DNA of 64,000 nt from Bradyrhizobium sp. CB2312. GTDB lineage: Bacteria; Pseudomonadota; Alphaproteobacteria; Rhizobiales; Xanthobacteraceae. This document shows, one piece after another, positions 34,353 through 44,354 of the stretch (positions within the stretch are counted from its first letter, which is position 1; each line of letters starts with the position of its first letter). The position numbers and the translations under genes are program-made. Below the pieces are notes generated by a model that was given only the letters and a program-made list of their open reading frames with translations, ran no database searches and was not told the origin of the DNA. The stretch spans positions 7,523,501 to 7,587,500 of the forward strand of contig NZ_CP121668.1 in NCBI RefSeq assembly GCF_029714425.1, written 5' to 3'.

Positions 34353-35459
34353 ATGCCGATCACTGGAATTTACGGCCCCGACGATCTCGCAGGCCGGCCG
34401 CAGGGCCAAACCACCATCGCTCCCCGCGCCGCGCCGGGGCGCACGGGGCCTGCGCTGCCGATGCCCTCGCTGGAATGGACGGATGAGGTCGAGCGCGCCA
34501 CCGCCCCGCTCTCCGAGCGCCTGAAGCACGTGATCCCGCCGATCGAGTGGCCGCTGATGGCGCCGACGATCCACGCGATCAACGAGCTGAAGGCGGCGCG
34601 CGGCGCGGTGATCCTCGCGCACAACTACCAGGCGCCGGAGATCTTCCACTGCGTCGCCGACATCGGCGGCGACTCGCTCCAGCTCGCGGTCGAAGCCACC
34701 AAGGTGAAGGCCGGCATCATCGTCCAGTGCGGCGTGCACTTCATGGCGGAGACGTCAAAGCTGCTCAACCCGGACAAGACGGTGCTGATCCCGGATTCGC
34801 GCGCCGGGTGCTCGCTCGCCGCCAGCATCACCGGCGCCGACGTGCGGCTGTTGCGCGAAAAATTCCCTGGCGTGCCCGTCGTCGCCTATGTCAACACCTC
34901 GGCGGAAGTGAAGGCCGAGGTCGATATCTGCTGCACCTCGTCCAATGCGGTGCAGGTGGTGGAGAGCCTCAACGCGCCGACCGTGATCTTCCTGCCCGAC
35001 CGCTACCTCGCGACCTACGTGGCCTCGAAGACCGACGTGAAGATCATCGCCTGGAAGGGCGCGTGCGAGGTGCATGAGCGTTTCAAGGGCGAAGAGCTGC
35101 GCGCGTTTCGCGAGGCCGACCCGTCGGTGCAGATCATCGCGCACCCCGAGTGCCCGCCGGATGTGCTGGCGGAAGCCGACTTCACCGGCTCGACCGCGCA
35201 CATGATCAACTGGGTGCGCGAGCGGCGGCCTCGGCGCCTCGTGATGATCACGGAATGCTCGATGGCCGACAATGTCCGCGCCGAGCTGCCCGATGTGGAG
35301 ATGCTGCGCCCCTGCAATCTCTGCCCGCACATGAAGCGCATCACCCTCGCCAACATCCTGGAGAGCCTGCTGACGCTGCGCGAGGAGGTCACAATCGATC
35401 CCGCGCTCGCAGAGCGAGCTCGGCGTTCGGTCGAGCGGATGATCAATCTGAAGAACTGA
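34353..35459 (+). CDS. nadA: Quinolinate synthase A
   Basis: 368 residues from ATG 34353 (a TTG one codon earlier is less likely). Catalyses condensation of iminoaspartate with dihydroxyacetone phosphate to quinolinate, with a 4Fe-4S cluster. The three ligand Cys are in [19 protein letters not shown] and PCNLCPHMK. First gene of nadABC, under the likely NadQ control sites. All motifs present. Confidence 0.97.
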   Translation: MPITGIYGPDDLAGRPQGQTTIAPRAAPGRTGPALPMPSLEWTDEVERATAPLSERLKHVIPPIEWPLMAPTIHAINELKAARGAVILAHNYQAPEIFHCVADIGGDSLQLAVEATKVKAGIIVQCGVHFMAETSKLLNPDKTVLIPDSRAGCSLAASITGADVRLLREKFPGVPVVAYVNTSAEVKAEVDICCTSSNAVQVVESLNAPTVIFLPDRYLATYVASKTDVKIIAWKGACEVHERFKGEELRAFREADPSVQIIAHPECPPDVLAEADFTGSTAHMINWVRERRPRRLVMITECSMADNVRAELPDVEMLRPCNLCPHMKRITLANILESLLTLREEVTIDPALAERARRSVERMINLKN

Positions 35460-35485
35460 AGGCGAGAAGCAGCAACACCCACGGT

Positions 35486-35629
35486 GTCGTCCCGGACAAG
35501 CGAAGCGCAGATCCGGGACCCATAACCACGGGGAGACGTGGTTGCGAAGAACGACGTTGCAGAGCTTCGCAAGACAACTTCCGCCGCGGAGTATGGGTCC
35601 CTGCTTTCGCAGGGACGACAGCGAAGCAA
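35486..35629. repeat. GTCGTCCCGG...GACGAC palindromic repeat (copy 2)
   Basis: Arms GTCGTCCCGGACAAGCGAAGC and the TGGGTCCCTGCTTTCGCAGGGACGAC end, with GACCCATAACCACGG inside. It lies within the nadA-nadB gap, so it is transcribed as part of the nad mRNA if the operon is continuous. Related to 21822-21964. Confidence 0.75.
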
Positions 35630-35640
35630 GAGGAACAACC

Positions 35641-37245
35641 ATGACAAACATCCACAATCTCACCCGCACCACCGACGACGTCGTCATCGTCGGCGGCGGC
35701 CTTGCCGGATTGTTCTGCGCGCTCAAGCTCGCGCCGCGGCCGGTGACCTTGATCTCGGCAGCGCCGCTTGGCCAAGGCGCATCCTCTGCATGGGCGCAAG
35801 GCGGCATCGCCGCGGCGGTGGCCGAGGGCGATACGCCGGAAGCGCATGCCGCCGACACCATTGCCGTCGGCGGCGGCATCGTCGACGAGGCCGTCGCGCT
35901 CGGCATCGCGCGTGAAGCGGCGCCGCGAATCCACGATCTGCTCGCCTATGGCGTGCCGTTCGATCGCGACCTCGAAGGCCGGCTCGCCGTCGGTCGGGAA
36001 GCCGCGCATTCCGCGCGGCGCATCGTGCATGTGCGCGGCGACGGCGCCGGCGCGGCGATCATCGCGGCCTTGAGTGAGGCCGTGCGCTGCACACCCTCGA
36101 TCCGGCCGATCGAAGGTTTTGTCGCCGAGGCACTGTTGACTGAGGACGGCGCGGTCACCGGCCTTCAATTGCGCGAGGCCGGCAATCCCGCCGCGCGGCC
36201 GGTCATGCTCGCCTCGCGTGCGGTCGTGCTCGCCACCGGGGGCATCGGCCATCTCTATGCCGTCACCACCAATCCGGTCGAGGCCAACGGCTCCGGCCTT
36301 GCGATCGCCGCGCGCGCCGGCGCGGTCATCGCCGACCCCGAATTCGTGCAGTTCCACCCGACCGCCATCATGGTGGGGCGCGATCCCGCGCCGCTCGCAA
36401 CCGAAGCGCTGCGCGGCGAAGGCGCGATATTGATCAACGGCGATGGCGAGCGCTTCATGCTCGCCCATCATCCGCTCGCCGAGCTCGCGCCCCGCGACAT
36501 CGTGGCCCGCGGCGTGTTCGCGGAGATCGCGGCCGGGCGCGGCGCCTTCCTCGACGCGCGGACGGCGCTCGGCGCGCGCTTCGCCGAAAAGTTTCCGACC
36601 GTGCACGCAAGCTGCATCGCCGCCGGCATCGATCCCGCGACGCAAGCCATCCCGATCGCGCCGGCCGCGCACTACCACATGGGCGGCATCGCGGTCGATG
36701 CATGCGGGCGCAGCTCGATCGACGGGCTCTGGGCGGGCGGCGAGGTGTCGTCCACCGGCGCGCATGGCGCCAACCGCCTCGCCTCGAACTCGCTGCTCGA
36801 AGCCGTGGTCTATGCCGCGCGCATCGCCGACGACATCGCCGGCCGCCCGATCCCCTCGCCGGCCCGGCTTCCGGATGCGCTGGTGACACAACGCAGCAGC
36901 AGCGCGGACGAAGCCAGCGTGACGCGGCTGCGGGCGATGATGAGCGCGCATGTCGGCGTGATCCGCGATGGTGACGGGCTCGCGGAGGCCGTGCGCAGCT
37001 TCGCCGCACTGGAACACGAGGCGACTAGCATCACCGTCCGCAACATGGCAACAACGGCCCTGCTCGTCGCGGCTTCCGCCTGGACCCGACGCGAGAGCCG
37101 CGGCGCACATTTCCGCTTCGACCATCCGGCGGATGTTCCCGCGCTGGCACAGCGGACGATGACGACGCTCACAGCGGCACGCGAAGTCGCGGAAAGCCTG
37201 AGCGAACGTCCGCTGCCGCGCACCGCCCAACCCATGATCGCCTGA
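35641..37245 (+). CDS. nadB: L-aspartate oxidase
   Basis: 534 residues from ATG 35641. FAD-binding [16 protein letters not shown] at about 15-30; FHPTA(I/M) and LRGEGAIL regions; [20 protein letters not shown] near the end. Converts L-aspartate to iminoaspartate, feeding NadA. An upstream ORF extension covers the repeat and is not coding. Ribosome site AGAGGA. Confidence 0.97.
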   Translation: MTNIHNLTRTTDDVVIVGGGLAGLFCALKLAPRPVTLISAAPLGQGASSAWAQGGIAAAVAEGDTPEAHAADTIAVGGGIVDEAVALGIAREAAPRIHDLLAYGVPFDRDLEGRLAVGREAAHSARRIVHVRGDGAGAAIIAALSEAVRCTPSIRPIEGFVAEALLTEDGAVTGLQLREAGNPAARPVMLASRAVVLATGGIGHLYAVTTNPVEANGSGLAIAARAGAVIADPEFVQFHPTAIMVGRDPAPLATEALRGEGAILINGDGERFMLAHHPLAELAPRDIVARGVFAEIAAGRGAFLDARTALGARFAEKFPTVHASCIAAGIDPATQAIPIAPAAHYHMGGIAVDACGRSSIDGLWAGGEVSSTGAHGANRLASNSLLEAVVYAARIADDIAGRPIPSPARLPDALVTQRSSSADEASVTRLRAMMSAHVGVIRDGDGLAEAVRSFAALEHEATSITVRNMATTALLVAASAWTRRESRGAHFRFDHPADVPALAQRTMTTLTAAREVAESLSERPLPRTAQPMIA

Positions 37246-37254
37246 AGGAAGCTC

Positions 37255-38133
37255 ATGATGACCCCGACCTCCCTGCTCTATCCCGACGCCTTCCTCTCGC
37301 CGCTCGCCATCGACGCGGCCGTGCAGCTCGCACTGGCGGAAGACCTCGGCCGCGCCGGCGACATCACCTCGCTCGCGACCATCCCCGAAGCAACGAAAGC
37401 GCAGGCCATCCTGGTCGCGCGCCAGTCCGGCGTCATTGCTGGATTGCCGCTGGCACTGGCGACGCTGCAAAAGCTCTCGTCCGACATCGAGGTGCGCGCG
37501 CATGTCCGTGACGCCGCCCGCGTTGCCCGCGGACAGCACGTCCTGACGATCTCAGGCCCCGCCCGCGCCATCCTCACGGCGGAGCGGACCGCGCTGAATT
37601 TCGTCGGCCGGCTGTCCGGTGTTGCGACGCTCACGGCCGATTACGTCGCGCGCACCGAGGGCACGAAGATGCGGATCTGCTGCACGCGAAAGACCACGCC
37701 GGGATTGCGGGCGCTAGAGAAATACGCGGTGCGCTGCGGCGGCGGCTTCAACCACCGTTTCGGGCTCGATGATGCAATCCTGATCAAGGACAACCACATC
37801 GCGGTCGCCGGCGGCATCCGCCCGGTGCTGGAGCGCGCCCGTGCGCATGCCGGCCATCTCGTCAAGATCGAGATCGAGGTCGATACGCTGGCGCAATTGC
37901 GCGAGGTGCTCGATACGGGTCTCGCCGACGCCGTGCTGCTCGACAACATGGACCTTGCGACCTTGCGCGAGGCGGTGCGGATGACGGAGGGGCGCCTCGA
38001 GCTGGAAGCGTCCGGCGGCGTCACGCTGGACTCGATCGCCGCGATCGCGGCGACCGGCGTCGACTATGCGTCATCCGGCGCCCTGACGCATTCGGCGCCG
38101 AACTTCGACTGTGCGCTGGATATCGAGGCGTGA
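37255..38133 (+). CDS. nadC: Nicotinate-nucleotide pyrophosphorylase (quinolinate phosphoribosyltransferase)
   Basis: 292 residues, 9 nt after nadB. Contains [11 protein letters not shown] near the N-terminus, [22 protein letters not shown] (about 141-162), KDNHI and [11 protein letters not shown]. Converts quinolinate and PRPP to nicotinate mononucleotide. Completes the de novo nad operon. No regulator within the operon itself. Confidence 0.97.
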   Translation: MMTPTSLLYPDAFLSPLAIDAAVQLALAEDLGRAGDITSLATIPEATKAQAILVARQSGVIAGLPLALATLQKLSSDIEVRAHVRDAARVARGQHVLTISGPARAILTAERTALNFVGRLSGVATLTADYVARTEGTKMRICCTRKTTPGLRALEKYAVRCGGGFNHRFGLDDAILIKDNHIAVAGGIRPVLERARAHAGHLVKIEIEVDTLAQLREVLDTGLADAVLLDNMDLATLREAVRMTEGRLELEASGGVTLDSIAAIAATGVDYASSGALTHSAPNFDCALDIEA

Positions 38134-38140
38134 GGTGGCC

Positions 38141-38277
38141 TACTCCCTCTCCCCGTTCTTACGGGGAGAGGGTTGGGGTGAGGGGCCTCTCTCCGCACAT
38201 GCGACTGTCGCGGGACCTGTACCCCCTCACCCGGATCGCTAAAGCGATCCGACCTCTCCCCGCAAGCGGGGCGAGGT
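38141..38277. repeat. CCTCTCCCC repeat (copy near nadC)
   Basis: CCCTCTCCCCGTTCTTACGGGGAGAGGG, then GTGAGGGGCC, then CCCCCTCACCCGGATCGC, then CGACCTCTCCCCGCAAGCGGGGCGAGGTG. Same order as the element at 26463-26617. Probably also acts as a terminator for the nad transcript. Confidence 0.8.
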
Positions 38278-38286
38278 GAAGAATGC

Positions 38287-39741
38287 CTACCTCCGTTCGC
38301 TCACGCCCATCTCGGCGGAGCTCTTGGCTTCCTGCGCGAGCTCGGCGGAGAGCGCGGCGGTCTGCGCCGGGGTGCCCCAGCTCGGCTCCTCGCTCCCGTC
38401 GCCCCAGGCGCGCGGGCGGTAGAAGGTGTGCACGCCGGTCTTGTACATCTTCTTCATCTCGGCGACCCAGGACGGGCGCACCCAGTAGGCGTGGTAATGC
38501 GTGGACTTGCCGACCTCGGGCAGCCAGATCTGGCCGTCGAGCATCGCCTTCGAAATCTTCTTGGCACGCTCCCACATCTCCGGCTCGCGGATCACGTCGG
38601 GATTGTTGTCGCAGGCGAAGGTGAACTGGCAGGCGAAGTGGCGATATTTGTTCTGGTAGACCACGCCGCACACGGTATCAGGATATTTGCCGGAGAACAC
38701 GCGGTTCATCACCACCTGCGCCACCGCCATCTGGCCGCGCACGGCTTCGCCGCGGGATTCGAAGTAGATCGCCTCGGCGAGACATTTTTCCGACTTCGCG
38801 CGCGACTTGTCGTCGAGTGCGAGCCGCTCCGCCGGCGATCTAGTGCGCTGGTTGTCGACGTTGACCTCGCCCTTCGGCGCGACGCTCTCGCCGCTTTCGA
38901 TATCCCTGGCGATCTCTTCGGTCGGCGGCGTCAGCGAGGCCGTCACCTTCATGTCGGGATCGGGCATCACGATCAGCGGCTCGGCGCCAGGCTGCCAGCT
39001 TTCGATGCTCTCGAGATTGCCGCCGAGCGAGGAGCTGCCGAAGAACAGCTTCGCGGTCTTGACGCTGAAGGGATCGCGCGGCGGTGCCGCCGGTAGTGTC
39101 GCCTGCTTCAATGCCTCCAGCGGCTGCACCGCGAACGAGCGCGCGAGGTCGCTGGCCTTTGGCGGATTGGCATATTGCGGCAGCGGCGGCGCCCGCAGCG
39201 CTTCGGCGAGCTCGGGATCGAGCGCGGCTGCGGACTCGGGCGACATTGCTTGCGGCAAGGTGGCGGTCTTGGCGCCGAACACCGAGCTGTTCGAGGTCGC
39301 GGGATCTTCCTGCGCGGGCGTCACGGCCGGTGCTGTCGTCTCTGGCGCCTGCGCAGGCGCGACGGTTGCGAGACGATCGCCCTTCAGCGAGCGATCGACC
39401 TTGGGAAAATCGGCGGCCTGGTAGCGCGGCGGCGCCTGCAGCGCCGGATTGCGGCTGATTGCGCCGGTGACGTCGCGACTGTCGAGGCTCGCGAGCCGAA
39501 CCATCGCGCTCTGCGGCGCCGACGTGCCAATGGGCCGGGAGAAACTGTAGGTGGCCAGTTGGATCGAGGACGCCGCGGAAAACACCTGCTTCTGCCAACG
39601 CTCGGCAACGCCGGGCTGGCGCGCCAGCAGAGAGGCAATGTCCTGATAGCCGGTCTCTCTCGGCATCAATGCGAAGATGCAGAGACCGATGCCGAAGGAC
39701 GCGAACCGCGCGCCCTTCGGATGGTTACGCAACACTGACAT
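38287..39741 (-). CDS. Cell wall hydrolase, SleB domain
   Basis: 484 residues from MSVLRNHPKG. One N-terminal membrane or signal segment (FASFGIGLCIFALM), a long low-complexity middle (about 90-330), and a C-terminal SleB/Hydrolase_2 catalytic domain: CLAEAIYFESRGEAVRGQMAVAQVVMNR, CGVVYQNKYRHFACQFTFACD. Probably a lytic transglycosylase acting on peptidoglycan in the periplasm. Isolated unit, followed by the nad repeat. Confidence 0.9.
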   Translation of the reverse strand: MSVLRNHPKGARFASFGIGLCIFALMPRETGYQDIASLLARQPGVAERWQKQVFSAASSIQLATYSFSRPIGTSAPQSAMVRLASLDSRDVTGAISRNPALQAPPRYQAADFPKVDRSLKGDRLATVAPAQAPETTAPAVTPAQEDPATSNSSVFGAKTATLPQAMSPESAAALDPELAEALRAPPLPQYANPPKASDLARSFAVQPLEALKQATLPAAPPRDPFSVKTAKLFFGSSSLGGNLESIESWQPGAEPLIVMPDPDMKVTASLTPPTEEIARDIESGESVAPKGEVNVDNQRTRSPAERLALDDKSRAKSEKCLAEAIYFESRGEAVRGQMAVAQVVMNRVFSGKYPDTVCGVVYQNKYRHFACQFTFACDNNPDVIREPEMWERAKKISKAMLDGQIWLPEVGKSTHYHAYWVRPSWVAEMKKMYKTGVHTFYRPRAWGDGSEEPSWGTPAQTAALSAELAQEAKSSAEMGVSERR

Positions 39742-40041
39742 CGATACGCTCACGCAACGCTTACGCCCGTTCCGATCGAACTCAGTACATCCGTGCAATT
39801 CGATCTTTTTCGTAAGTATCCAATTTAGGTTGCCGGGGCGTTAATCGGCGTTGCGCGCGCGGCACACTCAAGCGAACACAGGTGATTTCGCGGGGCGATT
39901 GCGCGCGTGGTAAATGCCGCCTCATCTGAAGCGGTAAACAATCGGTCAATGCGAATGGTGAAGGAACTCTTGCACGCGCGTATCATTACGGGACGCGGGG
40001 TGAGTTCCCGGCATAAGCACGAGATGCTTCTACACAACGGG
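39742..40041. other. Intergenic region upstream of cell wall hydrolase gene
   Basis: 300 nt. Short ORFs have no features. It includes the hydrolase promoter on the minus strand; AAGTATCCAATTTAGG around 39810-39830 is AT-rich. The palindromic repeat begins at 40042. Confidence 0.4.
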
Positions 40042-40143
40042 TGTCATGCCCCGCGAAGGCGGGGCATCCAGTACGCCGCGGCTTCTCGCTTCAATCACTG
40101 GCATCACGGAGTACTGGATCGCCCGCCTTCGCGGGCGATGACA
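40042..40143. repeat. Palindromic intergenic repeat, GTCAT...ATGAC family (copy B)
   Basis: TGTCATGCC...GGCGATGACA, with GAAGGCGGGGCATCCAGTACG and GAGTACTGGATCGCCC blocks in the same order as 2082-2185. GAGTGCGTGGT tail follows as in copy A. Strong evidence that these are one mobile family. Confidence 0.8.
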
Positions 40144-40184
40144 GTGAGTGCGTGGTGACTGCTCGCAACAACTCCGCGCAAAAT

Positions 40185-40211
40185 GAAAAAAGGCGGGGTT
40201 TGGCCCCCGCC
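40185..40211 (-). terminator. Rho-independent terminator of ppdK
   Basis: On the minus strand: GGCGGGG stem, GCCAAA-like loop, CCCCGCC, then a run of six T. About 30 nt after the ppdK stop. A clear intrinsic terminator. Confidence 0.88.
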
Positions 40212-40240
40212 TCTTTCACATCTCGCAATCAGTCTTCCTC

Positions 40241-43177
40241 TTACGCCTGGCTCGCAATCGCCTTGCCGAGCGCGGCCTGCGCCGCGGCAAGCCGCGCGAT
40301 CGGCACGCGGTAGGGCGAGCAGGAGACGTAGTCGAGGCCGATATTGTGGCAGAAGGCGACGGAAGCGGGATCGCCGCCGTGCTCGCCGCAGATGCCGACC
40401 TTGAGCTTCGCGCGCGTCTTGCGGCCGCGCGCGACGCCGATCTTGACCAGCTCGCCGACGCCTTCCTGGTCGAGCGCGATGAAGGGATCGACCGAGAGGA
40501 TGCCCTTCGCCACGTACGGACCGAGGAAGCTCGCCGCGTCGTCGCGGCTAATGCCGTAGGTCGTCTGCGTCAGATCGTTGGTGCCGAACGAGAAAAACTC
40601 GGCCGACTGCGCGATCTCGGCCGCAAGCAGACAGGCGCGCGGCAGCTCGATCATGGTGCCGACCTGATAGGCGAGCTTGGTGTTGGTGTCGCGCATCACC
40701 GACTGCGCGGTGGCATCGATGCGCGCCTTAACGAGATCGAGCTCGGCCTTGGTCGCGATCAGCGGCACCATCACCTCGAGGCCGATGGCCTTGCCGGTGC
40801 GCTTCTGCGCCTCGACCGCCGCCTCGAAGATCGCACGCGCCTGCATCTCGGCGATCTCAGGATAGGCGATCGCGATGCGGCAGCCGCGGAAGCCGAGCAT
40901 CGGATTGAACTCCGAGAGCTCGCGCGCGCGGTCGGCGAGGCGCCGCGGGTCGGTGTTCATGGCACGCGCCACTTCCTCGACCTCGGCGTGGGTGTGCGGC
41001 AGGAATTCATGGAGGGGAGGATCCAAAAGCCGGATCGTGACGGGCAGGCCCTTCATGATCTCGAACAGCTCGACGAAGTCGGCGCGCTGCATCGGCAGCA
41101 GCTTTGCGAGCGCCGCGCGGCGCGACTGCTCGTCCTCGGAAAGGATCATCTCGCGCACGGTGCGGATGCGCGTCTCCTCGAAGAACATGTGCTCGGTGCG
41201 GCATAGGCCAATGCCTTCCGCGCCGAACTTGAGCGCGGTGCGCGCATCCTCCGGTGTGTCGGCATTGACGCGCACGCCGATCTTGCGGACCTGGTCGGCC
41301 CAGTTCATCAGCGTGCCGAACTCGCCGGACAGCTCCGGCTCGATCATCGGCATGCGGCCGGCGAGCACCTGGCCGAGCGAACCGTCGATGGTGATGACGT
41401 CGCCGGTCTTGAAGGTGCGCGAGCCGATGCTCATGGTGCCGCGGCCGTAATCGACGCGGATGGTGCCGCAGCCGGAGACGCAGGGCTTGCCCATGCCGCG
41501 CGCGACCACCGCCGCGTGCGAGGTCATGCCGCCGCGCGTGGTCAGGATGCCTTCGGCGGCGTGCATGCCGTGGATGTCTTCCGGGCTGGTCTCGATGCGG
41601 ACCAGGATCACCTTGCGACCGTCGGCCTGAAGCTTGGCCGCTTCATCCGAGGAGAACACGATCTCGCCGGAGGCCGCGCCCGGCGAAGCCGGCAGGCCGG
41701 TCGCGATCACGTTGCGCTTGGCGTTGGGATCGATGGTCGGATGCAGGAGCTGATCGAGCGAGGCCGGATCGATCCGCGTCACCGCTTCCTTCTTGGAGAT
41801 CAGGCCTTCGTTGGCGAGTTCGACCGCGATGCGCAGCGCCGCCTTCGCGGTGCGTTTGCCGCCGCGGGTCTGGAGCATCCACAGCTTGCCCTGCTCGACC
41901 GTGAACTCCATGTCCTGCATGTCGCGGTAGTGCTTCTCGAGCAGCGTGTAGATCCGCGTCAGCTCCTTGAAGGCCTCCGGCATCGCCGATTCCATCGACG
42001 CCTTGTCGGAGCCGGACTCCTTGCGCGCTTCCTCGGTGATGTCCTGCGGCGTGCGGATGCCCGCCACCACGTCCTCGCCTTGCGCGTTGATCAGGAACTC
42101 GCCGTAGAGCTTGCTCTCGCCGGTCGAGGGATTGCGCGTGAACGCAACGCCGGTCGCCGAGGTCTCGCCCATGTTGCCGAACACCATCGCCTGCACGTTG
42201 ACCGCGGTGCCCCAGGATTCCGGAATGTCGTGCAGCTTGCGATAGGTCATCGCGCGCGCGTTCATCCAGGATGAGAACACCGCGCCGATCGCGCCCCAGA
42301 GCTGGTCGTGCGGATCCTGCGGGAATTCCTTGCCGGTCTCGCGGGCGACGGCGTCCTTGTACTTGCCGACCAGCTCGACCCAGTCCTCGGCCGACAGATC
42401 GGTGTCGAGCGTGTAGCCCCGGCTGTCCTTGAAGGTGTCGAGGATCTCCTCGAAGTGATGATGCTCGAAGCCGAGCACCACGTCGGAATACATGGTGATG
42501 AAGCGGCGATAGCTGTCATAGGCGAAGCGGCGGTCGCCCGAGAGCTCGGCCAGCGCTTCGACGGTCTCGTCGTTGAGGCCGAGATTGAGCACGGTGTCCA
42601 TCATGCCCGGCATCGAGGCGCGCGCGCCGGAGCGCACGGAGACGAGCAGCGGGTTCTTGGTGTCGCCAAACACCTTGCCGGTCAACTTGCCGACATAGTC
42701 CAGCGCCTTCTCAACCTGCGGCTTCAGCTCCTTCGGGTACGTCTTGCCGTGCTCGTAGAAATAGGTGCAGACCGAGGTCGGGATGGTGAAGCCGGGAGGC
42801 ACCGGGAGGCCAAGATTGGCCATCTCGGCGAGGTTGGCGCCCTTGCCGCCGAGCAGGTCGCGCATCTCCGAGCGGCCCTCGGCCTTGCCGTCACCGAATG
42901 TGAACACCCATTTGCCCGCCTTGGCGGCTGGCGCGGCTTTGGCGGGTGCAGCCTTCTTCGGCGCAACCGGCTTGGTCACAGCCTTTGCAGCAGCTTTAGC
43001 GGCAGGCTTTGCAGCCGGCTTGGCTGCAGGCTTGGTCGCCGCTTTTGCAGCCGCCTTGGCGACCGGCTTCGGGGCGCTCTTGGCCAGCGCCTTGCGGGCT
43101 GGCGGCGCGGCTTTCGCGGCGGCTGAAGACTTTGATTTCGCTGAAGTTTTATTAGGCTTCGAGGCGGCTTTGGCCAT
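40241..43177 (-). CDS. ppdK: Pyruvate, phosphate dikinase with histone-H1-like N-terminal tail
   Basis: 978 residues from MAKAASKPN (a GTG three codons earlier is possible). Interconverts pyruvate and phosphoenolpyruvate with ATP and Pi. The ATP-grasp domain begins around residue 89 (WVFTFGDGKAEGRSEMRDLLGGKGANLAEM), the phosphohistidine loop has GGMTSHAAVVARGMGKPC, and the PEP/pyruvate-binding C-terminal domain ends at MMG-type GTNDLTQTTYG and GICGEHGGDP. All catalytic regions are present. Residues 1-88 are almost only Ala, Lys, Pro and Ser (repeats of KPAA), absent from the usual 870-890 residue enzyme. The body is intact. Confidence 0.96.
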   Translation of the reverse strand: MAKAASKPNKTSAKSKSSAAAKAAPPARKALAKSAPKPVAKAAAKAATKPAAKPAAKPAAKAAAKAVTKPVAPKKAAPAKAAPAAKAGKWVFTFGDGKAEGRSEMRDLLGGKGANLAEMANLGLPVPPGFTIPTSVCTYFYEHGKTYPKELKPQVEKALDYVGKLTGKVFGDTKNPLLVSVRSGARASMPGMMDTVLNLGLNDETVEALAELSGDRRFAYDSYRRFITMYSDVVLGFEHHHFEEILDTFKDSRGYTLDTDLSAEDWVELVGKYKDAVARETGKEFPQDPHDQLWGAIGAVFSSWMNARAMTYRKLHDIPESWGTAVNVQAMVFGNMGETSATGVAFTRNPSTGESKLYGEFLINAQGEDVVAGIRTPQDITEEARKESGSDKASMESAMPEAFKELTRIYTLLEKHYRDMQDMEFTVEQGKLWMLQTRGGKRTAKAALRIAVELANEGLISKKEAVTRIDPASLDQLLHPTIDPNAKRNVIATGLPASPGAASGEIVFSSDEAAKLQADGRKVILVRIETSPEDIHGMHAAEGILTTRGGMTSHAAVVARGMGKPCVSGCGTIRVDYGRGTMSIGSRTFKTGDVITIDGSLGQVLAGRMPMIEPELSGEFGTLMNWADQVRKIGVRVNADTPEDARTALKFGAEGIGLCRTEHMFFEETRIRTVREMILSEDEQSRRAALAKLLPMQRADFVELFEIMKGLPVTIRLLDPPLHEFLPHTHAEVEEVARAMNTDPRRLADRARELSEFNPMLGFRGCRIAIAYPEIAEMQARAIFEAAVEAQKRTGKAIGLEVMVPLIATKAELDLVKARIDATAQSVMRDTNTKLAYQVGTMIELPRACLLAAEIAQSAEFFSFGTNDLTQTTYGISRDDAASFLGPYVAKGILSVDPFIALDQEGVGELVKIGVARGRKTRAKLKVGICGEHGGDPASVAFCHNIGLDYVSCSPYRVPIARLAAAQAALGKAIASQA

Positions 43178-43273
43178 AGCTTGCACACAACCTGCGAGAG
43201 GGAGGGGAAATCGCGGGCCTTACACCATTTTGGGCGGGCCCGCGCAAGTCGGACTGTTCCGGAAAGTGAACCC

Positions 43274-43429
43274 CTAGAGGTGGAGCCACTTCAGGAGCCC
43301 AAGCCCGATCGCGCCGTTGACGATGAGGAAGATCGCGACGATCAGGTTGAGCAGCCGCGGCATGATCAGGATGAGCACGCCCGCAATCAACGACAGGATC
43401 GGCGAAATGTGGGCGACGGTGATGTGCAT
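43274..43429 (-). CDS. DUF3096 small membrane protein (51 aa)
   Basis: 51 residues, ATG 43429 to TAG 43274. MHITVAHISPILSLIAGVLI is the typical DUF3096 start, followed by a second hydrophobic helix (LLNLIVAIFLIVNGAIGLGLL). Two transmembrane spans, very short loop. Function of the family is unknown. Confidence 0.85.
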   Translation of the reverse strand: MHITVAHISPILSLIAGVLILIMPRLLNLIVAIFLIVNGAIGLGLLKWLHL

Positions 43430-43654
43430 GAACTATCTTTCCATGAGGTGAGGCGAATCGCGGGCGGATCATAGCGGCCTCGGTTCGGCGAGTAGAGACG
43501 CGCAGGCGGCGAGCGGGTTCCCGCCACTCACGAAAACTGCCCGAAATTGCCCCTGATGCGGCGGGGCTTTTCCCGGAACATTGCGAAGAGGCCCGCATTG
43601 GCAAGCGGTTGCGCTACTCGCGCTTCCCGAAGAATCACGTCGAAGGAGTTTTCC

Positions 43655-44008
43655 ATGCGGAACAGGATTCTTGCTCTTGCAGCGCTTGCGGCCGCGATCG
43701 GTTCGCCCTTGGCGGCGCAGGCGCAAAGCGGGGCCACAGTCGGACGCGCGCCCGTCGTGGTCGACTCTGGCCCGACCATCGCGGTCGAACAGCGACCGGC
43801 CTTCCGCGAATATGTCGTCGAACAACGTGTGCCGGCCTTCCGGATTCCGGATCGCGTGGTGGTCGGAGCCACCTTACCGGAGACCGGCATCACCTATTAT
43901 GACGTGCCGCAACGTTTCGGCGCCACCACCTATCGCTACACCGTCGTGAACGGCGAGACCGTGCTGGTCGAGCCGCGCTCGCGCCGCATCGTCGAGGTGA
44001 TGGACTAA
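43655..44008 (+). CDS. DUF1236 secreted protein
   Basis: 117 residues from ATG 43655, ribosome site AAGGAG. Signal peptide MRNRILALAALAAAIGSPLAAQA. The mature protein ends with the DUF1236 pattern: REYVVEQRVPAFRIPDRVVVGATLPETGITYYDVP and YRYTVVNGETVLVEPRSRRIVEV. Common in Bradyrhizobium periplasm, role unknown. Confidence 0.88.
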   Translation: MRNRILALAALAAAIGSPLAAQAQSGATVGRAPVVVDSGPTIAVEQRPAFREYVVEQRVPAFRIPDRVVVGATLPETGITYYDVPQRFGATTYRYTVVNGETVLVEPRSRRIVEVMD

Positions 44009-44009
44009 A

Positions 44010-44054
44010 GCATGATCCGGAAAAGTGCGCAGCCGTTTTCCGAAAAGCTCATGC
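44010..44054. repeat. GCATGATCCGGAAAAGTG repeat (copy 2)
   Basis: Same as 23629-23673, starting GCATGATCCGGAAAAGTGCG. A further GCGCGATGAC...GTCATCGCGC-like pair follows to about 44108. Confidence 0.8.
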
Positions 44055-44110
44055 GCAAACAGCAATCCGAAGCGCGATGACGATTCATCCTGATCTCATC
44101 GCGCTTTAGT

Positions 44111-44231
44111 TCAGCTCGACACGAGCTCAACTCGATGTCCGGCGCGTCACTTCAATCAGGCTGGCGCGAAGCAGTGTTAAATCGGACATCAGGCCCTGCC
44201 CGGTCCTCCCCCCGCCGGGCGGGGCTTTTTT
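44111..44231 (+). ncRNA. Candidate small RNA with three hairpins and intrinsic terminator
   Basis: Non-coding stretch with AGCTCG-ACA-CGAGCT (44113-44127), GATGTCCG (44134-44141) pairing with CGGACATC (44183-44190), and a GC-rich terminator at 44210-44231. No ORF of merit. It lies after DUF1236 and before glyS on the opposite strand. No promoter could be confirmed and no known sRNA family is recognised, so this is a hypothesis only. It could also be the 3' end of the DUF1236 mRNA. Confidence 0.25.
44210..44231 (+). terminator. Intrinsic terminator, short loop
   Basis: CCCCGC-CGG-GCGGGG stem and loop (44210-44224) followed by C and six T (44226-44231). Good strength. It ends either DUF1236 mRNA or the candidate sRNA. 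Confidence 0.7.
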
Positions 44232-44237
44232 GTATCC

Positions 44238-44334
44238 GTCATTCCGGGGCGCGCCACTTGGCGCGAGCCCGGAATCCATACTCACGATCGTGGTTATGGA
44301 TTCCGGGCTCGTGCTTCGCACGCCCCGGAATGAC
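44238..44334. repeat. TCATTCCGGGGCG...CCCCGGAATGAC repeat
   Basis: Arms GTCATTCCGGGG and CCCCGGAATGAC, with GGAATCCATA / TATGGATTCC in the middle. Related to 14859-14982. It lies beyond the glyS stop and may help end the glyQS transcript. Confidence 0.75.
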
Positions 44335-44354
44335 AGCGTCAATTGTTGCGCGCC

